From Fusarium oxysporum f. sp. lycopersici 4287 (lineage: Eukaryota > Ascomycota > Sordariomycetes > Hypocreales > Nectriaceae), in contig NW_017264861.1 in the NCBI RefSeq assembly GCF_000149955.1, forward strand, positions 1-24,843: a stretch of 24,843 bases of DNA, given 5' to 3'. Positions 9,093-19,500 of this stretch are shown here, one piece after another. The notes under the pieces are model-generated. The model was not told where the DNA came from. It saw nothing but the letters and a program-made list of their open reading frames with translations, and ran no database searches. The position numbers were made by a program, and so were the translations under genes. Position 1 is the first letter of the stretch; each line of letters begins with the position of its first letter.

Positions 9093-9410
9093 CGTTAGTC
9101 AAGTCATGCCCCTACTACTGTCGTGGTTGGATACTATATAGACCAGCAAGGGATGAGCGATGTTGAGCTGTTCGATTCTGAATCGCTTCACTGTCGCCAA
9201 CCAGCGTCTCCAGCTTGTGTCCCGGTAACACGATGACTTCATCGCCACGGTATTCAGTAACATAGGCCATCTTAACAAGACAGTAGGCTTAGCTAATTGG
9301 CAACAACTCGCGGAGGGTCTGAGAATCAATGTCCTGTTAACGGTAGAAGCCCTCGGGGATGGTGAATTGGGTGAGGTTCAGTTCGTCTAGAGCCCCCTCG
9401 ACGCTTCGAA
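9093..9410 (-). pseudogene. Unidentified gene relic with two in-frame TAA codons
   Basis: A single minus-strand frame of about 100 codons reads like genuine protein: SVEGALDELNLTQFTIPEGF, YR, stop, QDIDSQTLRELLPIS, stop, AYCLVKMAYVTEYRGDEVIV, LPGHKLETLVGDSEAIQNRT, and ends GLYSIQPRQ at a TAG. Both internal stops are TAA, as expected if CAA (Gln) codons suffered C-to-T change, the direction of repeat-induced point mutation. Codon use is GC-ending and fungal-like. I do not recognise the family. It sits between the frq relic and the secreted-protein gene. It might alternatively be two exons around introns, but no proper donor and acceptor bracket the stops. Confidence 0.45.
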
Positions 9411-9542
9411 TTGCCTACTATACACCCTATCATGCTGGGAGAATTTACAGAGTACTGTTCTACCGGTAAGTCTAAAATCTAGATTTCAATTGACGCTGTC
9501 TAATGAGATAGCAAGTATTGAAGCTCTATAGCAATGAAATTA

Positions 9543-9896
9543 CTAAATCTTCAAGGTGCCTGTCTGCCCTCCCTTGATACATTCATCAACTTCTCGCCCC
9601 TGGTTCAAGATGCTCTGCTCATTCGGAGGAATAAACTGCACGCATCTTCCAAATTGGTCACATTCGCCCTCTTCAGGCCCAACGGAACATGGGTTTCCAG
9701 CGTTCCCAAAAACCGCACTTCCCCTTCCAGTAACAAAGTCGCGAAATCCGCCATTTTGACGACGCATCGAGGCTTCCAAGAGGGTTAGCATGAAGACACA
9801 AACGAAGAATAGGGTCAGGGGAGGGTCAATCTTACCTGCATTAGCATGGCCCATCATGAAGAAGGTAATAGTGAGGAAAATTGTAGGGAGCTGCAT
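9543..9896 (-). CDS. Small secreted cysteine-containing protein (effector-like)
   Basis: Two exons (9896-9836 and 9772-9543) flank a 63-bp intron with donor GTAAGA, branch GCTAAC and acceptor GGAAG. Because 63 is a multiple of three, the unspliced frame also stays open, but the intron signals are textbook. The spliced protein has 96 aa. Residues 1-20 form a signal peptide (MQLPTIFLTITFFMMGHANA). The mature ~76 residues hold four cysteines, in NPCSVGPEEGECDQFGRC and VDECIKGG, enough for two disulphides. The start at 9896 was chosen because the signal peptide begins there; the frame is open 20 codons further up. It resembles secreted effector-type or defensive proteins of plant-associated fungi in size and make-up, but I recognise no known family. 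No mimp-type repeat was noticed upstream. Confidence 0.72.
   Translation of the reverse strand: MQLPTIFLTITFFMMGHANAGKIDPPLTLFFVCVFMLTLLEASMRRQNGGFRDFVTGRGSAVFGNAGNPCSVGPEEGECDQFGRCVQFIPPNEQSILNQGREVDECIKGGQTGTLKI
9773..9835 (-). other. Intron of the small secreted protein gene
   Basis: This 63-bp intron carries a GTAAGA donor, a GCTAAC branch sequence 13 nt before the end of the intron, and an AAG acceptor. It splits a codon after its first base, just after the signal peptide, a common exon boundary for small secreted proteins. Confidence 0.7.
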
Positions 9897-10032
9897 TTTG
9901 ATGAGTGTAGTTGTGTATAAAGGCTGCGTGAAGTTGACGAGGAAGTAATGAGGCAATCGAGTGATGAGCAGTTGTAATGTGTCTGGATCCTGTGATAAGT
10001 GTTTAATCAGTGATTTCGAGGGCGCAGTTAGG

Positions 10033-10042
10033 TATCTTTATA
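10033..10042 (-). promoter_or_regulatory. TATA box of the small secreted protein gene
   Basis: On the minus strand this reads TATAAAGATA, about 140 bp upstream of the ATG at 9896, leaving room for a leader of roughly 100 bases. The match to a TATA box is good, but function is inferred from position only. Confidence 0.45.
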
Positions 10043-10089
10043 CTTGAGTCGTAGATATGACACAGAAGCGTTATATTCCCCTCTTCCCC

Positions 10090-12741
10090 AGTTAGTAATG
10101 ATACTCTTTTAGCAAAAGTGGCATTGCAGGCCTGACGTCGCAAGTTTTGTTACAAGCTCTAACAGCTTGATTTGATTTAGGTAGTAAAGTCATCACAGTT
10201 ACACAGAGCGTTTTAGCTAAGCTGTTTGAGCTAGTTCCCTTCTTGACATAACGCGAACGAGGTGCGGCAGGTGGTAGCGCTAACGTTTGGGTTGTTCCAG
10301 GTCTAGAGTTGAGACGGCATTGAAACAGCCCCTATATGGAAGAGGGCCTAAATGGCTGAAGGGCCTGGAAGGATACTACGTTTCAGAACCCAGTTCGGGA
10401 CCCCTTGCTTGTTGAGACTCAGGTAAAAACTAGGCTGGTTTGTAAAAGGTAAGCTTTTATTTTAATAAAGTCTAAACTCTTATAAGAGTGAATGGAGAAG
10501 TGCCATTTCATGGAGTCTGAAAACATCTCCGGGAGCGTCTTAGAGTTTAGATGCAGGGAGCCATTGGTTTGTCGCTGAAAGGGTTGGTAGAGGGGGGAGA
10601 GTTATGCCTCCGACTGAGGAGGGTGTTGCTTGAACCGCAGAGGTATGATTATTATGCGTTGCTATATGAGAAGGTTCTGATAGCGATAAAGGGCTTAGAA
10701 TCGGATATTTATACTGTTTCTTGTGATGAATATATGCCCTATATTTCGGTTTCTCTTTACCATATTACTTAGAATTAACCATGAAAACCGTAGAAATTAC
10801 ACTACTTAGATGGACTTTTAGGCGACGGCTTCGGCACGCAGCATAACCAGTCTTTGCCTTTTTATGCGGCCGGCGCCGTTTAATTGATTCTTTGTTTAAG
10901 GCTATTTCCTAGTGGTAAAGTACTTATCTGGCCGGTGAATAATGAGAAAGGGTTTCTGGAAATAAAGAATGAGATTAAACGATGTAAAAAGCGAGAAAAC
11001 GATGTGAAATTGGGATGGGAAAACGAAGCGGGGCATGGGTGTAATAATATTTGATTAAGCTAAACGAGTCAGAACGATAAATGATGCTAAACGAGCTATA
11101 GCGGAAGTTAGTATGTAATGGCCCGTATGAGCCAGTTTATTGAATCAACCAACAAGGGTTATTGTAGGAGAGGCAGATGCTCAATACTGTATGTTTCCTC
11201 AATTATGAAGCAAAACGCTTTACCCCGCAAACTATATTAGCATCAAGTTATTATCAGGCAGATCGGCTCCCTCCTCGAAGATAGCTAGGACCGGATAAAG
11301 GAACCTGTATTATAGATTCGCCTTTGAAGAAAAAAAGCCTTCTGCTGTATTACGGGTTTGGTTTTAATAGAGCGTTCTGTCTCGCCTCATTATGAACATC
11401 AGCCAGTCGCTTGGTGTATGGTGGCGGGGGTGCGCCATTTTCTCAACCAGCGTAGGCGAATTCCCCTCGGCTTATTGCTGTCTGATACTCAAACCTGCGG
11501 CCATACTAAAAGCAATCATTGCACATTACTTTGTCGAGCTGATGTGGCTAGCTACAAGTTTGCAAGGGCAGCTCATGAACTGCCGTCTGTTCGAAGGAAG
11601 CCCGAGCGTCTGATCAATTGACTCTTTATGACGTTCGGGGCTCTGAAGAAGTAATCGTGGAGGCATCTTTGAGATCAGAGCACCACTGAGAATGATCTAC
11701 ATGTTAATCCGCAATGCCAAGATCCACAAGGCTGCAAGGACGGAAAAAGGGCATTTGGTCAGACGCTCAGGCCTCCGACCATTCGACAGTCGGGAACAAG
11801 TCCTGCCACCTTACAACAAGCCACATCAGCTCGTCGGTAGGAATGTGCAATTCGGCTGGCAAAGTGCATAACTGCTTTGGCATTGTCACAGGTTTCCGTT
11901 TTAGGCAGCAATGGTTTAATGGCATTTGGGCAAGTGAGTTGAGAAATGCGTCATCTTGCCGTTTTATCTACCTTGTTTGCCGCTGTATACGAAGCAACTT
12001 ATCGGTAAATATCATGTAAGGGGAGACGCAGCTAGATTCAGCCAACACCTGCAATATAGCAGGAGGTTTTTCTTTTGAGGGTGAATCAGTAATAAAGAAC
12101 ATCTGGTCAGGACTCCGATATCTCCGCGGAGCCAGCCCGTGTGCCTAACAATGGCTTCATGCTGGCTTGGTGGGCTGGGTAGGCTTGTCACCTTACAACT
12201 GAGACACATACGACAGCCAATGATTGCCTATTCGTTCCTATCATTCGAATTGATGGTCTGCATTATTAGTTTGTTACAAATGTCACTGACCGCTATTAAG
12301 GCCCTTCATATGCACTAGCATGTATCGAAGTCTGCCGTTGCTTATCCCAGCGAAAGGGCTGTTGTGGCTGCAGCCGGTCAAGCAAGCCATTTCAAGCCTT
12401 CGACAGGGTTTGCACCAAATCGAAAACGACAATGGGCCGAGGTCGTTTTCTCTTTCCTCCAAGATCTTCAGAAATTGTGCAAACAGGCCGGTAATGCAGA
12501 AGGGTTTCGGGTCACCAGCTCCATTTGACCATAACATATATCCTTTAACACTTTGCCTTTTAATGGTTAAAGAAGTCTGAGCAACTAATGGGCACGGTAA
12601 TACAAGGGCTGAACTTTATTGTTCAAACCACTATGAAGTCACAAAAGGCGATCGATATCGGAAATTGTTAGATTCTAATCTAGGCTAAGTATTTCAATCT
12701 AGAAGATCATTTTGTAAAGACACGACTCGCTATGTTGCCCC
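10090..12741. other. Long stretch without a convincing gene
   Basis: I see no supported gene in these 2.6 kb. A 14-bp palindrome (ACTCTTATAAGAGT, 10476-10489) lies near an AT-rich patch. Two places look weakly coding. At 11392-11613 (+) a hydrophobic 73-codon frame starts MNISQSLGVWWRGCAIFSTS. At 12319-12528 (+) an ATG-less 69-codon frame with good codon use includes NRKRQWAEVVFSFLQDLQKL. Neither matches a family I know. Repeated AAACGA-type phrases near 10975-11100 suggest old repeat DNA. Confidence 0.4.
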
Positions 12742-14519
12742 TTACTGCACAAGCATTCGGACGTAGGCAACTGGACCTTCGTAACGGTGAGTACCACGGA
12801 AGACATAGTATACCAAGGAGGACAACGCTACGGTACCGTAGATTAGAATACTCCAATTCATCTGTGATGCCGTCGGGTTGGGGTTACCAGGCATAAATGC
12901 CAGGACAAAAATGAGGACAAGGAAAGCCTCGGAGATGATGTTTATCGCGAGACCCCATCGACCAAGACTGAACTTGGATGGCAGAAGCGGGCTCTTTGTA
13001 CATCGCCGCCATATCATACAGCCAATAGAGACCATATAGCTAGAGAGAAGCCCTGTTGTTGCTAAAGAAGTGATTGAGTTCAATGCGACAGCAGAGCCGA
13101 TGTTGATGAGGGAAAGAAGACTTGAGATTAGGAAGGTTACCAGAATGGCATTGATGGGGGCATCCCATCCCGCTGGGACATCGGAGAACCAAGCACTAAA
13201 TGGAATAGCTTGGTCTCGCGCAAATGCGAAGAGCTGACGCGACGATGTAGATACCATAGTAAGATTGGAGAAGGCAATCATAACAACAATGACGGATGCC
13301 ATGGCAGTAGCACTGCTGACTGACTGTGTCGAGTTGTAGAAAACCTGCATGAACGGCTGGCCTGTTGGAGACGTGATGACCTCTTCAAGGTTACCTATGC
13401 AGAAGCAGTAGGTAATAACCATGATCCATCCAAAACCACCATTGAAGAGAGTCGTCATAATCATCGAACGTGGCAAAGTACGACTTGCATCGTGCAGCTC
13501 CTCGGACATATGAACAGCAGCATCTGCACCTAGCAGTGGTAAAACGCCTGCAAGAATGCCTACAAGCGTCGAGCCTCCTATGCTATTCCAACCTCCGCCA
13601 TCGCTGAACTGGGTAAAGACAGCTTTAGCATCAGCCCTTGGCGAAAGAACCCAGAGAGTGACAAGGATGCCAAAAAAGGCGAAGACGTGAATGACCAGGA
13701 CAATGGCTTCGATCAATGGCAACTTCCTGGCTACGTAGATGTTAAAGAGTACCGAGAACGCAGCTATAGCTATGGTGAGTAGCGTGCCGTGCCATGGCTT
13801 GGGTTCGTAACCTGGGTTATTCAGAACGATGAGGCCCTGAATCTGGGTGCCAGTGATGAAGGCAGAGGATGCACACGATGTTTGCCAGCCAAGTACGCAC
13901 ATCCACCCCATGAGATAGCTGATGGGCTTCTGGTACTGTGATGGCGCGAATTCAGAAACCCAATGATATTGTCCTCCCGTCGTTGGTGCCCTGCACAAGA
14001 TTCGCGTCAATAATGTGACCACATGCTGTGCATGAGGAGGATACTTACATTGAAGCCATCTCGGCCATGGAAGTATTGACGAATAGAAATCCCATCCAGC
14101 ACACAAAGAACATCCAGATCGTACCAGCAGTGCCGCCGTTGACGAGTCCGATAGTCGAGACACTTTAATTGACAGGCTTAGTTAGCCAACAGGCGACCAG
14201 AATATTTTTATTTGCATTCTTTACCTCAAAGAAAATTCCCAAGATGCCATTAGAATCATGGAGAAGCCGAAGATGGACAAGAAGCGAAAGTTCCTCTGTG
14301 TGATGTCGCGTGAGCCCAGGACAAAAGGGTACAGGTATTGGTACGAACCGTAATTTCTTGGGTTTTGCCCATCCGATACATATCGGCGCGATCGGCCGCA
14401 GTTGCCTTTTTCTCGTCGACATTGTCATTAATGCCGATGGGAGCATCGTGAACGTCGAGGGATCTCTTGTCATCGTCGTTTGACATGTTGGCGGTATTTC
14501 TTGACTTCTTTGACGGCAT
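12742..14519 (-). CDS. APC-superfamily permease (choline/GABA/amino-acid transporter type)
   Basis: Four exons (14519-14349, 14295-14225, 14162-14049, 13990-12742) give 534 aa. The introns are 53, 62 and 58 bp; introns 2 and 3 have strong donors (GTAAAG, GTAAGT) and intron 2 a GGCTAAC branch. The donor of intron 1 (GTTCGT) is weak. After a hydrophilic N-terminus (about 57 residues), the protein has roughly 12 membrane spans. Signatures include NFRFLSIFGFSMILMASWE, STIGLVNGGTAGTIWMFFVC, PTTGGQYHWVSEFAP and the HMSEELHDASRTLPRSM loop, typical of the fungal amino acid/choline transporter family at the plasma membrane. The substrate cannot be fixed: choline, GABA, polyamines or an amino acid are all possible. 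Length and motifs are normal and no stop interrupts the model. It is divergent from the rhodopsin-like gene; CGATAA (14805) and CTATCT (14995) upstream could be GATA-factor sites for nitrogen control. Confidence 0.9.
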
Positions 14520-15304
14520 AGCCAAGTAGAGGAAAATTGAAGGTCAAGGAAAAAAAAAGTCGAGTGTGAGACAGCTAAGGCTTGGTAAGAGGAATGCAGG
14601 GGTGCGGCATGAACGCCATTCAGGATGTACATCTGATCCAACAGCTGCTTGTTTGCTTGCCGGCATATACATCCCGGTCCAATTGTCACGTACAGCACCC
14701 TTCAATGCTACAGGGGTTTAGTCCGCTCGGGCCTCGACCAGACGGGAACCTCCTGTGCCGTCCCGGACTTCGGCAGTCTAGTAGTGCAGGCTTTAATGAT
14801 GATCCGATAACATGGTGGGCTCATTTCTTCTCATTTCGTCCAGGGTTCATGCAGCCACAGAACCAACAAACAAAGCGCCAACAGCCAACAAATGTGGGTA
14901 AGGTACTGAGGAGGCACTTGGCTTCCCTATTACATTCGGCTTCTTCTGGTACGCAATAGCAAGCTTCTGACCACTCTGTTGGTGCACACATGCCCTATCT
15001 CCTGAATTTAGGTGCATCGTTAGCAGGAATCTCTTGCGCAGCTGAAAGTTAAAGTTTGCAGGCCTTTGCGAGAATGACATGCTGGTTGGTCGGAAATTAG
15101 GAGACATATTCCTGTGGCGTTGGTGGCTTTAGAGTCCGAGCCCTGAACATTCACATCTGTCAACAGCCGAGCTGAGGTGGTCTGTGCCTAGGAACCCATG
15201 CCGCAAGGGTGAAAATAGAGATTAATAGTCATATGTTGCCTCTTGAACAGCGCAATGCATCTCCCTTATAACCTTTCTCGAATCGGACTCAATGGTCTCT
15301 AGCC
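14520..15304. promoter_or_regulatory. Shared divergent promoter region
   Basis: This 785-bp gap separates the permease (leftward) and rhodopsin-like gene (rightward). It contains no supported gene; open frames at 14582-14959 and 14847-15107 have no domain. GATA-type sequences occur at 14805-14810 (CGATAA) and about 14994-15000 (AGATAGG on the minus strand), and TTATAA at 15267-15272 sits about 35 bp before the rightward ATG. Joint regulation of the two genes is possible but unproven. Confidence 0.4.
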
Positions 15305-16671
15305 ATGGATCCAGAGACATCGGAAAACGTCGGCTCATATCGGTTCTCGCCTGTCACATTTAACGACCACGCCGGTCAATTATGGATCGTGACAATTTTG
15401 TCGCTGATCTACAGCACGCTTGTGGCTCTGGCACGGCTGTACATCAAGTACCACAAGTTCGGTTTCGATGATGTTTTTTTTGCTTTAGCAATTGTGAGGA
15501 TGCCCATCAGATCTGGATGACGCTCCACATATAGGCTAACCAATCAGATCTTCCATCTAGCTCAGTCAATTGCTGTCTTTATTGGTTTGAGTAACGGCCT
15601 TGGCAAGTTCAACTCTATCACTACACTGGAACAATGGGCGACATCATCGAAAGTAAGCCTTATGCGGTACTACTACTATCACCAGCTGACATGGCCACCA
15701 CCAGTCAACTCTAGCGGCCGGTATTCTCTGCCTTCTAACTCTTGGTCTCGCCAAATGCTCTGTTCTCGCCCTCATCCAACGCATCATTGGCTCGAAGCCT
15801 GGGAAGAGTGGACCGGTTTGCATCGGACTCATGGTGATCACTGTCCTATGGGGTGTCGGCTCCTGTTTGGCATGGCTTGTGAACTGCCGCGCGGATTCTT
15901 TGTTGACTTTGGACAACGTCAAGCAATGCCCGCACCAGGTATGAAAACACTTTGCACCTCATGAAGACTCATCATCAGATGCCTAACCAAAGAATTGATG
16001 ATTAGAATACACGATGGGCCGTCATAACGGCGATGGACATCTTGACCGAAACCCTTACCTGGCTCCTCGTGCTGCAGCTATCCTGGTCCGTCAACATTTC
16101 ATACATCCGCAAGTGTCAGGTTGTTATGGCTTTCTCATTCCGTATACCGCTCATCGCCCTCTCAGCCGTTCATCTGGCGTATACTGCAACAAATCCAGCC
16201 TCTCTTGAGCCTCAATTCGCCGTCACAAAGGCCCTACTCTGTCAACAGATCATGGTTGCTTGGTCGCTTATTTCTGCCACTGTGCCAAATCTGAAGAACT
16301 TTTTAAAGTCATTCTCTATGGGAATGGGGTTTCCAGCGTCTTTCAACCTCAGTATATCTAGATCAAGCAACGTATACGCACTTCAGTCACTTAGGAATAA
16401 TAGCTCTGGGGTTACATCATCTGCGGCTATGGCGACTGCAGTAAAATCAACATTTGATAGTGCTGCCCATAGCCAACCGCACAGTTGGAGGCCGGACGAG
16501 GTCTCAACTCAAACAACGACATCAAGGGACACTGGCAGCAATAGTTGGGATCATATATCAGAGGAAGGGCGGAATTCCAGGGCTGGCAGTCAAGAAATGA
16601 TCATTAATAAGGAGGTGACATGGAAGGTCACGTATGAGGACAACCGATGTAGTAGACAGTGCTGCCAATGA
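15305..16671 (+). CDS. Fungal rhodopsin-like seven-transmembrane protein
   Basis: Four exons (15305-15493, 15548-15652, 15705-15938, 16006-16671) encode 397 aa. All introns (54, 52 and 67 bp) are phase 0 with GTGAGG, GTAAGC and GTATGA donors, GCTAACC, GCTGAC and CCTAACC branch sites, and CAG, CAG and TAG acceptors. Seven hydrophobic helices can be placed, at about residues 26-46, 55-78, 99-125, 134-157, 180-203, 214-237 and 252-272. Diagnostic segments are LYIKYHKFGFDDVFFALAI, GLGKFNSI, NTRWAVITAMDILTETLTWL and AWSLISATVPNLKNFLKSF, matching the large fungal 'Rhodopsin domain' integral membrane family. A 120-residue Ser/Thr-rich tail follows, likely cytoplasmic. Members lack the retinal lysine of true opsins, and most have no known ligand; some are proposed to be PTH11-like receptors, but no extracellular CFEM domain is present here. 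The model is intact. Function beyond a membrane role is unknown. Confidence 0.87.
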
Positions 16672-17249
16672 ATCGAATCCAATCAAACAAAATGCCAAAC
16701 AGATCTATCAAATACGCCAAAACCTTATCTCAAATCTGACAAATGCAAAACACCGGATTCAAAACCCATATTTGGTATATTAGATAGGTCGCAGAGCATA
16801 AAATTGGGGATCTAACCTGCTCCGCTGATGAGAGTCTCTTCGAAGCCTACCAGGAACCTGGTGAATGACTAAGAGTGGATCTGACCAATCAGAGCCTTCG
16901 TTGATACTAGCCATTAGTGCCCCCCATCATCATTCCCAGATCTGCCAAAGTGAAAGTAGCTTCCTAATATTTCTCCTCTTCGCCCCCACGTCGTCCGTTC
17001 GCGTGGTTGGCAGCCTGTTTCTTTCTCCCGATGCGTGCCGGCCTTCCCCCACCCTTCGCCTTTGCGCTTCTCCGACTAGTGATGAAATTGGTAACTGGAT
17101 ATGACACTGACAGCCTGAACAAACCAACAACCTCATTTAGGGCCGTGGAGGATCTGCAGCAAGGATCAAAGCAGACCAATCGGATCATATTAAATCACGC
17201 GTGCTGAGACACTACCTGGTCTAGACCATCTAAAGTCATTGTCGCAGAA
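16672..17249. other. Intergenic region between the rhodopsin-like and GNAT genes
   Basis: No gene is supported. Overlapping open frames on both strands at 16865-17207 share the same Pro/Ser/Arg-type composition and no domain. The right end serves as the GNAT promoter. Confidence 0.45.
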
Positions 17250-17257
17250 GATATAAG
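17250..17257 (+). promoter_or_regulatory. TATA-like element of the GNAT gene
   Basis: GATATAAG lies about 70 bp upstream of the GNAT start at 17324. The spacing is suitable for a TATA-like element; there is no other support. Confidence 0.35.
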
Positions 17258-17323
17258 GGTCCTAGATCTTGCACTCCACGTCACATCACGTTTATCTTGC
17301 CGCCTGTCTCGGGTGCTAAAATC

Positions 17324-18095
17324 ATGTCTGAGATTGCATTGCGCGATGCGCGCTACTCCGAACTCCCAGAGATTGCCCACATCATGTCAGAGGCATTTTG
17401 GAAGGATAACATATTTGGCGAGCTTATACACCCCCATCGCAACGAATATCCCAATGATGTACACCTGTACTGGCTGCGACGGGCACGGGTTAACTTTTGG
17501 GACTATCGCTGGCGATGGCTCGTTGCTGTGGCCAAAGACGAGAGTGGCCAGGAAATTATTGCCGGCATTGCTCAGTGGGCACGACTGGGAGATGGGGGCC
17601 AAGAGCTTGAGTGCTGGTATTTGGATCCTCGTGAGTGTCTCATCCCATTAGGCTCAAGCCTAGTTATACAGGCTACGCTAAACCATCGACCCAGGAACCC
17701 TTCTCAAGCCTTTATCTTCTATTGTCATGAACATCCATGCTTGGGTCTGGCCTAATCGTGCAAGCGACTCCAAGGAGGAGGACATCATCGAGCGGGCATA
17801 TCCTTATTTCGAAGACATATGGAGCGGAAAGCGCGCTGAGTCCTGGTATCTCGAAGGATTAGCAGTACGTCCAGACTTTCAGGGGAAAAATGTGGGCCGG
17901 AAGCTTGTGCAATGGGGTCTGGAGCAGGCCAAGGCGGATGGCATTTGCGCTTCGGTTGTTAGTGCCTTTGGCACAGAGGAGTTCTATAAAAAATGCGGGT
18001 TTGACGAGCAGTACGGAAGCGCCAGGCAGGGTGAGGGTAACCCCTTGGCGGATGTTGAAGGTGCTAACATGTTTTGGAAATGGCCTGAGGCTTGA
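17324..18095 (+). CDS. GNAT-family N-acetyltransferase
   Basis: Two exons (17324-17630 and 17695-18095) around a 64-bp intron (donor GTGAGT, branch GCTAAAC, acceptor CCAG) give 235 aa. The first exon begins MSEIALRDARYSELPEIAHI, the usual opening strand and helix of fungal GNAT proteins. The acetyl-CoA binding motif A lies in exon 2: WYLEGLAVRPDFQGKNVGRK then LVQWGLEQA, with QGKNVG as the pyrophosphate-binding loop (usual form Q/RxxGxG/A). FYKKCGF is the conserved motif B segment. The enzyme should transfer acetyl from acetyl-CoA to an amine, but the substrate (small molecule, polyamine, toxin or protein) cannot be told. The start at 17324 fits the family; upstream codons to 17297 lack an ATG. 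The frame is intact. It lies downstream of the rhodopsin-like gene with a 650-bp gap, so it is not obviously co-transcribed. Confidence 0.88.
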
Positions 18096-18589
18096 GTCCG
18101 GTTATGACACTCAAAATCGATTGCAGCAGTCCTGATGAACAGTTTTTGAGCAGAACTTTTAGATAGTTCCAGATATTCTATATACAATGATACTATTCTT
18201 CGAGAGCCAAAGATCTTTTGGATAGTATTAAGTGAGGTCTCGATGCTCTATGAGGGTATATATCTCGGAAACCTCCACTGAAGCTTACTTGCGCATGCCA
18301 AGAGTCACCTCACCCTTTCCCAAAACGTCTAATGAAGGGTCCCACAACTTGGAAAGTTGTCATCTTTTCAGGGTCTCCTCCGCGTATAGATGGGTAAGAC
18401 GATATCGACGTTGCCCATGACAGAAAGCTTAAAAAGAGGCGCTTATAAGCGCTGTCGTCGGATCTGATGACCAACCAGATACGTCAATTAGATCAGTTAA
18501 TTCGATTTAGATATGAAACCTAGTCGGATCAAACAGATCAGATCTCAGTTTCTGAACATCTGATATATTTAATATCCCCTAGGTACCCC
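18096..18589. other. Intergenic region without a gene
   Basis: Nothing gene-like was found. The part at 18460-18560 is rich in GATC/AGATC phrases (several ATCAGAT and GATCAGAT copies), which may be degenerate repeat sequence bordering the LINE relic. Confidence 0.4.
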
Positions 18590-19500
18590 GAGGATGCTTT
18601 GATTGTGTTTGGTTCAACTGCCAGCCCGTACCCTAGAGTATACAACGTAATAAGTAGTCATGATCGCCAGACCCGAACGCTTCCGCCCGATGAACCTATC
18701 TACCACGATCTCGTCAAACGTGAAAATCAAGCACCGACCGAGAGCGGCTTCAGGACACGCCTTAGGTGCACCGACAAACTCCCCATGCGCTGTGTATGAC
18801 CCACAATCCTTTAGTATTGCTTGAAGTAGGCGCATGTGGCACCGCTGCAGATAGCATCGGAAGACGAAACGGCTGAGGCCTTCCTCCATTGGCTTCAGTA
18901 TCTCGACCTACTTCCCCTGGTTTTATACTCAGATGGTTCCCTGTCCTCAGAGAAAGCTGCCAGCTACGGCTTTAATATCCACCAGAATAATCTTTTGGTC
19001 TTCAATGGATCAGGTCGCCTTGGACCCGCGGCTGTTTTTGACGCTGAGGTCACAGGAGAATTAAAAGGCCTCAAGGCCGCCCTAAATCTTGAGAAGTAGC
19101 AGGACAAGACATCGTCATCTACCTAGACACCCTCGTGGCCGCCATATTCCTGCAAGGCACACCATCCAACTTCCCACAAAGAGTCTTCCTCAAGTTCCAA
19201 GCCCTGGCAGCATCACACAAGGCCATGTCCGCTTCTCGACTACAGTAGAAGCTGGCGATTATATGGCCTCATGCAGCATCTCCTTGTCCTTCTCCTGTAA
19301 GTACGCCGACCAATTCATAAACTGCACCCATCTTGACTCAGGATCTACTCCACCTGGAGCCTCGACCTGTCGTTACTGTTCCACCTCTGCCTTCTTAAGC
19401 TCCTTCTTATACTTCCAGACAGCCCACAGTAGTATAGCATCCGATGGAGACGGGGCCTGGTCTAAAGACAAGTCACTACCCGAGCGTCTACTATGACAGG
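18590..19500 (+). mobile_element. Fragment of a Tad-type non-LTR retrotransposon (LINE), RNase H region
   Basis: The frame at 18836-19099 reads LVLYSDGSLSSEKAASYGF, then FNGSGRLGPAAVFDAEVTGE and LKGLKAALNLEK. This is the first half of the RNase H domain seen in fungal LINEs (Asp of YSDGS near 18932, Glu of the AEVTGEL stretch). The second half continues one frame over from about 19096 (AGQDIVIYLDTLVAAIFLQG, with the third catalytic Asp, then FLKFQALAASHKA), and a third frame adds GHVRF. So at least two -1 frameshifts and the TAG at 19097-19099 disable it. Upstream, 18600-18800 likely encodes the reverse transcriptase C-terminal side (TLPPDEPIYHDLVKREN), but no YADD motif or 5' region is present. 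The element is a short, inactive 3' piece. Exact ends are uncertain. Confidence 0.72.

Noticed and set aside
9897..11400. Possible mimp element upstream of the secreted protein gene
   Set aside because: I looked for the mimp-type terminal repeat (CAGTGGG...GCAATAAG) on both strands and did not see it.
12283..12580. Open frames on both strands near 12.4 kb
   Set aside because: One plus-strand frame has good codon use, but without an ATG, domain or neighbouring exon a gene call is not justified.
14165..14698. 177-codon minus-strand frame across the permease 5' exons
   Set aside because: It reads mostly out of frame with the permease exons and across their introns; only the 23-codon exon 2 is genuine.
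14582..15107. Open frames on both strands between the permease and the rhodopsin-like gene
   Set aside because: They overlap each other, have no domain, and fall in the shared promoter region.
16865..17207. Cluster of overlapping open frames on both strands
   Set aside because: All are short, compositionally biased and without domains; probably a GC-rich promoter segment.
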